Shown piece after piece: positions 1-9,651 of a DNA stretch of 64,000 nt; position 1 is the stretch's first letter; each line of letters opens with the position of its first letter. Under the pieces are notes generated by a model. The model did not search any database and was not told the DNA's origin. It saw only the letters and a program-made list of their open reading frames with translations. The stretch is from Corynebacterium uterequi. GTDB lineage: Bacteria > Actinomycetota > Actinomycetes > Mycobacteriales > Mycobacteriaceae. The position numbers and the translations under genes are program-made. The stretch lies in contig NZ_CP011546.1 of NCBI RefSeq assembly GCF_001021065.1, positions 1-64,000 on the forward strand, given 5' to 3'.

Positions 1-1656
1 GTGACTGACCACAGCATCGACTACACCACCACGTGGAATGAAGTCGTCGCCGAGATTTTGACACAGGCCAACCGTCCCGAATCCTCGATTCCCACCCTCA
101 ACTACGCCCAGCAGGTGTTCCTCAAGCTGGCGAGTCCGATGCTCATCGTCGATGGCTACATGGTGCTGTCCGTCCCCGATAACCACGCCAAGAGCGTCAT
201 CGAAAATGAGCTGTCCGCCCACATCACCTCGGTGATGGCACAACGCACCGGGCAGCCGTGCACGCTGGCGGTGACCACCTCGCGGGCGGATTCCACACCT
301 GCCCCCGCCCAGCCAGCACAGACGGCGCATACCGTCCAGGCTCCGCATCCGGCACCGCCAGCGGCGCCAAACTCGCGCCCGGCCAGCCCGCGGCCGACGG
401 ATCCGTCGCCGCAGCCAGCGCCGCGTGGTCGAACGCCGCAACCTATCGAAGACCCGATCCCACCCCGGGGTCCCTACCAGCCGGGCGAGCAGCTTCCCAT
501 GAACTTGGAAGAGCTCGCTGAGCAGCACCGTAACCAGCAGGAACAGCGTCGTCGCACGGCGCATCCGACGGCCCCCGCGCCGCAGCGCATCCCCCGGGAG
601 AAGCCGGCGCACGACCCGAACCGGGAGACCTCGCTTAACCCGAAGTACACCTTCGAATCCTTCGTCATCGGTTCGTCGAACCGCTTCGCCAACGGCGCCG
701 CCGTCGCCGTCGCGGAGGCCCCCGCCCGGGCTTATAACCCGCTGTTCATCTGGGGTGGGTCCGGCCTGGGCAAGACGCACCTGCTCCACGCCGCCGGCAA
801 CTACGCCAAGGAGCTGCAGCCGGGCTTGCGGGTGAAGTACGTCTCCAGCGAGGAGTTCACCAACGACTACATCAACTCGGTGCGAGATGACCGGCAGGAG
901 GCGTTCAAGCGGCGCTACCGCAACCTGGACATTCTCATGGTTGATGACATCCAGTTCCTCGAAGGTAAGGAAGGCACCCAGGAGGAGTTCTTCCATACCT
1001 TCAACGCGCTGCACCAGGCTGATAAGCAGATCATTCTCAGCTCGGACCGGCCGCCGAAGGAGCTGACCACGCTGGAGGATCGGCTGCGTACCCGCTTCGA
1101 AGGCGGTCTCATCACGGATATTCAGCCGCCGGACTTGGAGACCCGCATCGCCATCCTGGAGAAGAAGGCCGCCGCCGACGGCAACCAGGTCGATCGTCGG
1201 GTGCTGGAGATGATCGCCTCCCACTTCGACACCTCCGTGCGTGAGTTGGAGGGCAACCTGTTGCGGGTCACCGCGTATGCATCGCTGGCCAACCTCCCGG
1301 TCACCGTGGAGGTTGCGGAGGTGGCGCTGCGCGACCTGCTCTCGGGCGACGACAACGTGGAGATCACCCCGGCGCTCATTAAGGAAGCGGTGGCGGACTA
1401 CTTCCATCTCGACATCGACACGCTCATTGGTAAGGGTCGCAAGCGCCAGGAGGTGCACCCGCGTCAGCTGGCGATGTACCTGTGCCGGGAGCTCACCGAG
1501 TTGTCCCTGCCCAAGATTGGCCAGGAGTTTGGTGGGCGTGACCACACGACGGTCATGTATTCGCACACCAAGATCACCCAGGAGATGACCGAGAACCACG
1601 AGACCTACGACGAGGTCCACCATCTCACGCAGATGATCAAAAACCACCGCCGCTAG
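1..1656 (+). CDS. dnaA: Chromosomal replication initiator DnaA
   Basis: DnaA is the AAA+ initiator that binds TTATCCACA boxes and melts oriC. The 551-residue protein shows the full four-domain plan. An N-terminal helicase-loading domain covers about residues 1-85. A long Pro/Ala-rich linker (about 90-205) is typical of actinobacteria. The AAA+ domain begins near 217, with Walker A GGSGLGKTH at about 253-261 and Walker B ILMVDDIQF at about 311-319. The C-terminal DNA-binding domain carries the signature GRDHTTVMYSH at about 512. It starts with GTG at the first base of the window, so its promoter is not visible. oriC and dnaN follow directly. Assignment is certain by family; regulation cannot be judged here. 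Confidence 0.98.
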   Translation: MTDHSIDYTTTWNEVVAEILTQANRPESSIPTLNYAQQVFLKLASPMLIVDGYMVLSVPDNHAKSVIENELSAHITSVMAQRTGQPCTLAVTTSRADSTPAPAQPAQTAHTVQAPHPAPPAAPNSRPASPRPTDPSPQPAPRGRTPQPIEDPIPPRGPYQPGEQLPMNLEELAEQHRNQQEQRRRTAHPTAPAPQRIPREKPAHDPNRETSLNPKYTFESFVIGSSNRFANGAAVAVAEAPARAYNPLFIWGGSGLGKTHLLHAAGNYAKELQPGLRVKYVSSEEFTNDYINSVRDDRQEAFKRRYRNLDILMVDDIQFLEGKEGTQEEFFHTFNALHQADKQIILSSDRPPKELTTLEDRLRTRFEGGLITDIQPPDLETRIAILEKKAAADGNQVDRRVLEMIASHFDTSVRELEGNLLRVTAYASLANLPVTVEVAEVALRDLLSGDDNVEITPALIKEAVADYFHLDIDTLIGKGRKRQEVHPRQLAMYLCRELTELSLPKIGQEFGGRDHTTVMYSHTKITQEMTENHETYDEVHHLTQMIKNHRR

Positions 1657-2421
1657 GTGGTGAGTGCGGCGGGCGCCGGGGGAGCGGCCGCCAGGCGTCT
1701 TCGGGCGTCGCCAGGCGTCGAGGCGACCATATCTGACGGGTGGATCCTCCACAATCCTCTCCACATCTGTGTAATTACAGCCTTGTAATTGCGTGATTTT
1801 GGACACACTTTTCGCCCGCTCGCGGCCTTTCTACGGCCACTCGCCGCCCTGCCGCCGTGCCTCCGGGAAGCTCCCACCGCCCCGCGCGGCCCGCCTTTTC
1901 GCCGCCCGGCACACCGCGCTGACCTGCGACAATAGGCTGTGGATAACCCGGGGCGAACTGTGGATGGGCGGGGGATAAACCAGGAGGGGCTGTGGAGACC
2001 GCGACAGGGCCGAAATTTATCCACAGGAAGCGGGAGTTATCCACAAGCTTCCCACAGCCCCGGAACGAATAACATTTTTGGCGATGTCCTGCCCCAACGG
2101 CCGTTCTTCCACAAGTTCCACCCCACCTACTGCTATTACCAAATTTCTTGTCATTCACTCCTGATAAAAGACGGGGCGTGGGGACAACCGATCCGGCGCC
2201 CGCCGTCCGGGAAGCGGCCGAGCAACGCCACAAAGAGGGCCCGGCGGCCGGCCACGACGGGCCGTCGACGCGGCCAAGGGCCCTTCGCTTCCCGGCGACT
2301 AGTGAGGGATGGGCAGTCCGTCGTTGCCCCGGTCCTGCGGTAGGTTGGTTTTTGTAGTTACAAAAGATCGCGCCGCCGGAAGGCGTCTGCGCGGTGGCCG
2401 TCAGGGAGGAAGACAACCATC
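1657..2421. other. oriC: dnaA-dnaN intergenic replication origin
   Basis: This 765-bp gap between dnaA and dnaN is the expected actinobacterial oriC. Perfect DnaA boxes TTATCCACA lie at 2017-2025 and 2037-2045, and an inverted one (TGTGGATAA) at 1938-1946. Degenerate boxes are at 1959-1967 (TGTGGATGG) and 1991-1999. A relatively AT-rich stretch at about 2125-2170 could be the unwinding element. A palindrome TGTAATTACA lies at 1770-1779. GC-rich inverted sequence (GGGCCC arms, about 2238-2284) lies closer to dnaN. Several open frames cross the region but none looks like a gene. The dnaN promoter should be in the last 100 bp. The box pattern is seen directly; origin function is inferred from position and family knowledge. 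Confidence 0.93.
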
Positions 2422-3609
2422 ATGGAGTCGCAGTCGGTGTCATTCCGCGTCGCGTACGAAGAGTTTGAAAGTGCCGTGGCGTGGGTTGCCCGGAGCCTGC
2501 CGTCGAAGGCGGCGCAACCGGTCCTGCGGGCCATGGTCATCACAGCCGACGCTGCCGGCCTGGAACTCGCCGGCTTCGATTACGAGATTTCCACCCGCAC
2601 CCGCGTCCCGGCGGAGGTCGATGACGAAGGCTGTTTCGCCGTCGCCGGCCGGCTCATCGCGGACATCGTGAAAAACCTGCCGAAGAAGCCGGTGGAACTC
2701 AAGGTCAAGGGATCGAAAGCGCTGCTTAAGTGCGGTTCCGCGCACTTCGAGCTGCCGACGATCCCGCTCGACGACTACCCGAAGCTCCCGGACATGCCTG
2801 AGGTGACGGGCACGGTGACGCCGTCGTTGCTGGCGGAGGCCATCGACCAGGTGTCCGCCGCCGCCGGGCGGGATGACACCCTGCCGATGCTCACCGGCAT
2901 CAACATGAAGATCGACGGTGAGAAGATCCGGCTCGCGGCCACCGACCGTTTCCGGCTGGCGGTGCGCACCCTGGAGTGGGAGCCGTCCTCGCCTGGTGTG
3001 TCCGCGGATCTGCTCATCCCGGCGAAGTCCTTGCAGGAAAACGCCGGCGCGCTCAACCCGTCCTCGCCGGACCCCGTGAAGATTTCCGTCGGCACCGGCG
3101 AATCCATCGGCGCCGAGGGCCTGTTTGGCCTGCAGATGGACGATCGCCAGACCACCACCCGGATGCTGGACGCGGACTTCCCCAACATCACCCCGCTCAT
3201 CCCGAAGTCCCACACGGCTATCGCCACGGTGGACATCGCCGAGCTCCAGGACGTCATCCGGCGCGTGTCGCTGGTCACGGATCGCAACGCCCAGATCCGG
3301 ATGGAGTTCAGCGAGAAGGAGCTGGTGGTCTCTGCCGGTGGCACCGACTCCGCCCACGCCGAAGAGAGCATCCCGGCGGCTTTCGTCGGACGCGACACGT
3401 TCCTCACCGCGTTCAATCCGAGCTACCTCAAGGACGGGCTCAAGGCGCTGCGCAGCGATCGGGTGGTGTTCGGTTTCACCGAGCCGTCGCGCCCGGCCAT
3501 CCTCATCCCGGAACCGGAAGAAATGCCCACGGCCGGCGCCGACGGTAGCTTCCCCAGCCCCGAGACCCACTTCACGTACCTGCTCATGCCGGTGCGCCTT
3601 CCCGGTTAG
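2422..3609 (+). CDS. dnaN: DNA polymerase III beta sliding clamp
   Basis: This is the ring-shaped processivity clamp that tethers the replicative polymerase to DNA and recruits repair and initiator-inactivation factors. The 395-residue length is normal for an actinobacterial clamp built of three tandem clamp folds. The closing LLMPVRLPG is the usual C-terminal M-P-x-R-L motif. The ATG is preceded by a strong GGGAGGAAG ribosome site at about 2404-2412. It lies downstream of oriC and 17 bp ahead of recF, so dnaN-recF and the DUF721 gene probably share a transcript. Unlike C. glutamicum, which I recall having gnd between dnaN and recF, nothing intervenes here. Confidence 0.97.
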   Translation: MESQSVSFRVAYEEFESAVAWVARSLPSKAAQPVLRAMVITADAAGLELAGFDYEISTRTRVPAEVDDEGCFAVAGRLIADIVKNLPKKPVELKVKGSKALLKCGSAHFELPTIPLDDYPKLPDMPEVTGTVTPSLLAEAIDQVSAAAGRDDTLPMLTGINMKIDGEKIRLAATDRFRLAVRTLEWEPSSPGVSADLLIPAKSLQENAGALNPSSPDPVKISVGTGESIGAEGLFGLQMDDRQTTTRMLDADFPNITPLIPKSHTAIATVDIAELQDVIRRVSLVTDRNAQIRMEFSEKELVVSAGGTDSAHAEESIPAAFVGRDTFLTAFNPSYLKDGLKALRSDRVVFGFTEPSRPAILIPEPEEMPTAGADGSFPSPETHFTYLLMPVRLPG

Positions 3610-3626
3610 GCCGGCCGGCGAGCACC

Positions 3627-4817
3627 GTGTACCTCAGCGAGCTAGACCTTCGGGACTTCCGGTCCTGGCCAGAGTTGCACTTAGAGCTCACCCCCGGGGT
3701 GACGCTGTTCGTGGGCCGCAACGGTTTCGGCAAGACCAACATCGTTGAGGCCGTGGGTTACCTGGCCCACCTGGGTTCTCACCGGGTGTCCCACGACGCG
3801 CCGCTGGTGCGCGCCGGCGCTGCGAGCGCGCGGATCTCCGCGACGACGATCAACCGCGGCCGGGAGCTGAGCTCGCACCTGCTCATCAAACCGCACGCCG
3901 CGAACATCGCCCAGATCAACCGCACCCGCTTGAAGTCCCCACGGGAGCTGCTGGGGGTCACGCACTCGGTGCTCTTCGCCCCGGAGGACCTCGCCCTCGT
4001 GCGCGGCGAGCCAGTGGAGCGACGCCGCTACCTTGACGCGCTCATCGCTGCCCGCACCCCGCGCCTGGCCGGGGTGAAGGCGGACTACGACCGGGTGCTT
4101 AAGCAGCGCGGCGCGTTGCTGAAAACTGCCGGTCAGGCGCTGCGGCGGGGCTACGACGACGCCGACGGCGCCTCGGCTCTGACCACCCTCGACGTGTGGG
4201 ATGGCCAGCTCGCGGCCCTCGGCGCGCAGGTGACGGCGGCCCGGCTGGCCGTCCTTGCCGAATTATCCGAGGCCCTAAGCGGCGCATACGCGGCGATTGC
4301 CCCGGAGTCGCGGGTGGCGTCGGTGCGCTACAAGTCCAGCGTGGAGCAGGCGGTGGTGGAACTGGTCGGCGAGAGTGACGCCATCACCACCGAGGTCATC
4401 GAGGCGGCGATGCTCACCGAGCTGGGGCGCAAGCGGGCGAAGGAGATTGATCGCGGGCTGTCGCTCGTCGGCCCGCACCGCGACGATCTGCTGCTCAACC
4501 TGGGCGAGCAGCCGGCGAAGGGATTCGCCAGCCACGGGGAGACGTGGTCGTTCGCCCTGGCGCTGCGGCTGGCCGAGTATGAGCTGCTCAAAGGTGCGGC
4601 CGGGTCGGATCCGGTGCTGGTGCTCGACGACGTGTTCGCCGAGCTCGACGCGCGTCGGCGCGAGAAGCTGGTGGCCGTCGCCGCCGAGGCCGAGCAGGTG
4701 CTCATCACGGCCGCCGTCGGCGATGATGTGCCCGGAAACCTCGGCGACACCGAGGTGACCCGATTCACCGTCGAAACCCGAGACGACGACGATGGTCGCG
4801 TCTCCTACCTGGCGTAG
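3627..4817 (+). CDS. recF: DNA replication/repair ATPase RecF
   Basis: RecF is an SMC-like ATPase that loads RecA at single-strand gaps together with RecO and RecR. The 396-residue protein opens with the family start [13 protein letters not shown]. Walker A is GRNGFGKTN near residues 31-39. The ABC-type D-loop and Walker B region is [16 protein letters not shown] near 331-346. The start is GTG at 3627, 17 bp after dnaN, with only a weak GGCGAG ribosome site, which suggests translational coupling. The downstream DUF721 gene follows 10 bp later. No lesions are seen. Confidence 0.97.
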   Translation: MYLSELDLRDFRSWPELHLELTPGVTLFVGRNGFGKTNIVEAVGYLAHLGSHRVSHDAPLVRAGAASARISATTINRGRELSSHLLIKPHAANIAQINRTRLKSPRELLGVTHSVLFAPEDLALVRGEPVERRRYLDALIAARTPRLAGVKADYDRVLKQRGALLKTAGQALRRGYDDADGASALTTLDVWDGQLAALGAQVTAARLAVLAELSEALSGAYAAIAPESRVASVRYKSSVEQAVVELVGESDAITTEVIEAAMLTELGRKRAKEIDRGLSLVGPHRDDLLLNLGEQPAKGFASHGETWSFALALRLAEYELLKGAAGSDPVLVLDDVFAELDARRREKLVAVAAEAEQVLITAAVGDDVPGNLGDTEVTRFTVETRDDDDGRVSYLA

Positions 4818-4827
4818 GAAGGCAGCA

Positions 4828-5457
4828 ATGAGCGACGAGCCTGAGCCGGTGATCGATCTCGTTGACCTTGCCCGCCACAATCTGGAGACGGTCGCAAAAA
4901 AGCGCGGCGTGCGCCTGCCCCAGCAGCCCGGTGGGCGGGTCGTTGTTCCCCGGCGCTCGGTGCCGCGGCCCACGCTCGCCGGGACGACACCGACCGGGAC
5001 GACACCTACGGTGCCAGGTCTTGACCTGCCAGAACGCGAGCCAGTAAAGAGCCGGCGGGAGTGGATGATGGCCGGCCCGGATGGTCGCCGGCGTCGCCGG
5101 CCGTTGGAGGTGCCGCGCTTCGGCACGGTGGTGGGTCGGGAGATCCGCAACCGCGGCTGGGAGAAGGAACTCGCCGAGGGGTGGGTGTCGAGCCGGTGGG
5201 AGGAGCTCGTCGGCCCGCAGATCGCGGCGCACACCCGGGTGGAGATGATTAAGGAGGGCACGGTGTTCGTGACGTGTTCGTCGACGTCGTGGGCAACGAA
5301 CCTCAAGTACATGCAGGCGAAGATCCTGCGCACCATCGCGGAGAAGGTGGGCGACGGGCTCATCACTCAGCTGAAGTTCTACGGCCCGAAGGCGCCCAGC
5401 TGGCGCAAGGGGCCGCTGCACGTCAAGGGCCGTGGTCCGCGAGACACGTACGGTTAA
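4828..5457 (+). CDS. DUF721 / DciA-like protein
   Basis: The 209-residue protein carries a C-terminal DUF721 domain (about residues 105-200), with WEKELAEGWVSSRWEELVG and a hydrophobic core near the end. DUF721 proteins include DciA, the helicase operator found in bacteria that lack DnaC/DnaI, so a role in loading replicative helicase is likely but not shown here. The N-terminal half is Pro/Arg-rich and probably disordered. I place the start at ATG 4828, preceded by GAAGGCAGCA, 10 bp after recF; an upstream GTG at 4792 would overlap recF. The position between recF and gyrB is conserved in Mycobacterium and Corynebacterium. Confidence 0.88.
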   Translation: MSDEPEPVIDLVDLARHNLETVAKKRGVRLPQQPGGRVVVPRRSVPRPTLAGTTPTGTTPTVPGLDLPEREPVKSRREWMMAGPDGRRRRRPLEVPRFGTVVGREIRNRGWEKELAEGWVSSRWEELVGPQIAAHTRVEMIKEGTVFVTCSSTSWATNLKYMQAKILRTIAEKVGDGLITQLKFYGPKAPSWRKGPLHVKGRGPRDTYG

Positions 5458-5544
5458 CGAGCGACCAGGGGAAACGCTGTCAGCCGCGCGGAAAGGCCTC
5501 TTACACGCACCGACGGCCACTGTGGGGTGAGAGGGCGGGCGGTG

Positions 5545-5550
5545 TAGAAT
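5545..5550 (+). promoter_or_regulatory. Candidate gyrB -10 element
   Basis: TAGAAT sits 28 bp upstream of the gyrB ATG, in the 121-bp gap after the DUF721 gene. It matches the corynebacterial -10 consensus TAnaaT. No convincing -35 is visible. The same hexamer precedes gyrA at 23193-23198. Confidence 0.5.
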
Positions 5551-5569
5551 GGAGCGGTCTATAACCTAA

Positions 5570-7678
<2,109 letters not shown>

Positions 7679-7717
7679 CGCTTCACCGCTGGCTGCGGGA
7701 AAGGGGAGGCACTGCTG

Positions 7718-8041
7718 GTGGGCCGCTACCGGATGGATTACGACTGGCTGTGGGGTAAATGCCGCGACACCGCCACGGTACGGCTGCGCGTGACTGGCGA
7801 GGCGGCCCGCGGCGCGGTCGACGCGTTTCTCGCCGCGTTGCCGGCGGACGACGCCGGCGTGCGCGGCCGCGGCGGGTGGGCAGTGCGACGGACGCTATCC
7901 GCTCCCGGCGTGGTGGAACTCGAGATCATCTCCGGCGGCCAGGACGTCGCCGACGGCATCTTCTACGGCACCGACGCCGCCTACGAGGCACTGAAGCCCT
8001 TCGAGGTTGCCTTGAGCTGGGAGAACCTCGAAGGGCGGTAG
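7718..8041 (+). CDS. Hypothetical protein, 107 aa
   Basis: I do not recognise a family. The protein (starting YRMDYDWLWG) is a soluble 107-residue product without signal peptide or membrane segment. Its composition suggests a small alpha/beta fold, with alternating strands around VVELEIISGGQ and helices near AARGAVDAFLAAL and DAAYEALKPF. The GTG start at 7718 follows a good GGGGAGG site at about 7703-7709. It lies 39 bp after gyrB on the same strand and may be co-transcribed with it. The convergent DUF3021 gene ends 18 bp downstream. Codon use looks normal, so I accept it as a real gene. Confidence 0.65.
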   Translation: MGRYRMDYDWLWGKCRDTATVRLRVTGEAARGAVDAFLAALPADDAGVRGRGGWAVRRTLSAPGVVELEIISGGQDVADGIFYGTDAAYEALKPFEVALSWENLEGR

Positions 8042-8059
8042 CTGCTGGTGCTGCCCGTC

Positions 8060-8518
8060 CTAGGCCGACGCCGGCGCTTGCCCCTTCTTTGCTAAGGCGT
8101 CATTGGCAGCGGCGACGCCCGCCCGGGTCCGCAGCCACATCGCGACCCAGATGACCACATAGATGGCGGCGACCATGAGGATGAGCCCTACGATGGCCCA
8201 GCCGCCGGGAATCCACCGCAGATACAGCGCCGGCACGATGACCGTTGACACGATGAGTGCGAAGTGCAGCGCCGTTGACGTGGCGAGCGAGAGCGGGCGC
8301 TGGAAGATAACGCCGGACAGCATGTGAACTGCGCCGATAGCGGCGTAAATGGCCCGCTCGATGGCGACGGCCACGTGGATGTTGTCGAATTGATTGAGGA
8401 AACTGGCTGTGCCGGGGAGGAATTCCCCACCGGCGAGGGCGGAAAAGACCAGCTCCAACAGCACACCCACGGTGATGCCGATGGTGGCGCCCACTAGGGC
8501 CTTGGTGAGAATCTTCAT
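8060..8518 (-). CDS. DUF3021-type four-helix membrane protein
   Basis: The 152-residue protein contains about four hydrophobic segments: ALVGATIGITVGVLLELVFS, a second near AIYAAIGAVHMLSGVIF, a third near FALIVSTVIVPALYLRWI, and WAIVGLILMVAAIYVVIWV. The length, topology and position directly downstream of a LytTR gene fit the DUF3021 family, which is commonly paired with stand-alone LytTR regulators in Gram-positive bacteria and is thought to sense or modulate them at the membrane. The gene starts with ATG at 8518, 2 bp after the LytTR stop, so the two are surely co-translated. The signal sensed is unknown. Confidence 0.75.
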   Translation of the reverse strand: MKILTKALVGATIGITVGVLLELVFSALAGGEFLPGTASFLNQFDNIHVAVAIERAIYAAIGAVHMLSGVIFQRPLSLATSTALHFALIVSTVIVPALYLRWIPGGWAIVGLILMVAAIYVVIWVAMWLRTRAGVAAANDALAKKGQAPASA

Positions 8519-8520
8519 GG

Positions 8521-8988
8521 CTAATCATTCCTTTCAGTGGTGGTGAGGCCGAGGGCCTTCTTCACAGCGGACAGCGAGCGCCGCGAGACGTAGCACAGCG
8601 TCGAATCGCTTAACCGGAGCTGGATGGTGCCCGCCAAGGACAGGTCGAGGCGGGTGACGTGGCGAAGATTGACGATTTCGGATTGGTTGATCTGGACGAA
8701 GGGGTGGGCTTCTACCCAGTGGTGCACGTCCTTCAGCCGGGGCTTGATGCGCCACTGCCCGTCAGCGGTGTGGGCGTAGACGTGTTTACCGCGGGTGTGG
8801 AAGCGCAGGACGTCCGTAGGGTCAAGGATGGTGGCGTCAGTGCCACGGGTGCCGACCAAGACCGCAGCACCGGGGTGTTCGGCCGCCGCGACGGCCGCGT
8901 GGAGGCGTAACGCCTGGCGGGAATCAGGAGAGAAAATATCGACGACGGCCTCCGCAAGCGAGGAGTCGATGTGGGTCGTGATCTTCAT
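8521..8988 (-). CDS. LytTR-family transcriptional regulator without receiver domain
   Basis: The C-terminal two thirds is a LytTR DNA-binding domain: RFHTRGKHVYAHTADGQW, then HPFVQINQSEIVNLRHV, then YVSRRSLSAVKKAL. The N-terminal ~55 residues lack the phospho-acceptor motifs of a response regulator, so this is the stand-alone class that works with a membrane partner (DUF3021, next gene) instead of a histidine kinase. I choose ATG 8988 (MKITTHIDSS), preceded on the minus strand by GGGAGGGCCACC; this gives 155 residues, typical for the class. Targets are unknown; self-regulation is usual. Confidence 0.85.
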   Translation of the reverse strand: MKITTHIDSSLAEAVVDIFSPDSRQALRLHAAVAAAEHPGAAVLVGTRGTDATILDPTDVLRFHTRGKHVYAHTADGQWRIKPRLKDVHHWVEAHPFVQINQSEIVNLRHVTRLDLSLAGTIQLRLSDSTLCYVSRRSLSAVKKALGLTTTERND

Positions 8989-9173
8989 GGTGGCCCTCCC
9001 GGGAAGCGATGATGTCCTGCTGGTTTTCAGTACACCGGGAGGGAAGCAGCCGAGCAAGCGTGCCGGGCTATGCGGTTCCGGCAGGCGGCTAAGTGGTTGT
9101 TTGGCTGGGCCTACGACGCGGCCGGGTGGCGATTTTTCTTTGCCAGCGGCAAGGAGTAGATTCACACATGCGC

Positions 9174-9246
9174 GGGGCATTAGCTCAGTTGGTAGAGCGT
9201 CGCGTTCGCAATGCGAAGGTCAGGGGTTCGATTCCCCTATGCTCCA
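9174..9246 (+). tRNA. tRNA-Ala (anticodon CGC)
   Basis: The 73-nt cloverleaf has acceptor arms GGGGCAT/ATGCTCC, D-arm TAGCTCAGTTGGTAGAGC, anticodon loop TTCGCAA (anticodon CGC) and T-arm GGGGTTCGATTCCCC. The 3' CCA is not encoded. A possible -10 (TAGATT, 9157-9162) lies 12 nt upstream. It differs from the tRNA-Ala(TGC) at 26.4 kb mostly in the anticodon arm. Confidence 0.97.
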
Positions 9247-9253
9247 CACGTCG

Positions 9254-9290
9254 AAGCAGGCCAGCAGCCGTCAGGTTGCTGGCCTGCTTT
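9254..9290 (+). terminator. Rho-independent terminator after tRNA-Ala(CGC)
   Basis: An 11-bp perfect stem GCAGGCCAGCA (9256-9266) / TGCTGGCCTGC (9277-9287) is followed by TTTGCT. It lies 10 nt after the tRNA. Confidence 0.8.
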
Positions 9291-9651
9291 GCTATGAGCC
9301 TTCGAGGCAGCAGGGACCATGGGGCAGGAGTGCGCCAGGGCCGAGAGCGCGACTGTGCGTGCGGAGGCGACCCAGGGTGGATGGGCCAGGAGGCAGCCGA
9401 AGGTTGGAACGCCTGGCCAAAGCAGCGAGGCCGGTACGTGACAGGTACCGAATCACTACCCCCGTGTACATTTAGGTTGTTTGAAATAAGTAAATGTTCT
9501 AGCAGGGGATTTAGTATGGATTTAATGTAGGGTTCATTTTTTCGGGGGGGGGCGATGTAGCTGAAAATAACCTGAAGATCAAGTGGAAACGGCTTGGAGC
9601 CGGGTGTACCGTGGCGCTTGAACTGTCGTTTCCTCGTCAAAGGACTTTCTT
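9291..9651 (+). promoter_or_regulatory. Upstream region of the surface protein gene with a G9 homopolymer
   Basis: This 361-bp gap contains no convincing gene. From about 9450 it turns AT-rich, a likely promoter zone (for example TTGAAATAAG and TTTAATGTAG). It holds T6-C-G9: TTTTTT, then nine G at 9544-9552, about 100 bp before the ATG. A tract this long in a non-coding upstream region is a classic slipped-strand mispairing site. The ribosome site is AAAGGA at about 9639. Confidence 0.55.

Noticed and set aside
1653..2416. Overlapping open frames on both strands within the dnaA-dnaN gap
   Set aside because: The region carries DnaA boxes and an AT-rich stretch; predicted products are Arg/Gly/Pro-rich without features, as expected for non-coding GC-rich DNA.
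9185..9640. 151-codon minus-strand frame across tRNA-Ala and the G9 tract
   Set aside because: It runs through the tRNA gene and its terminator, including the homopolymer; no family resemblance.
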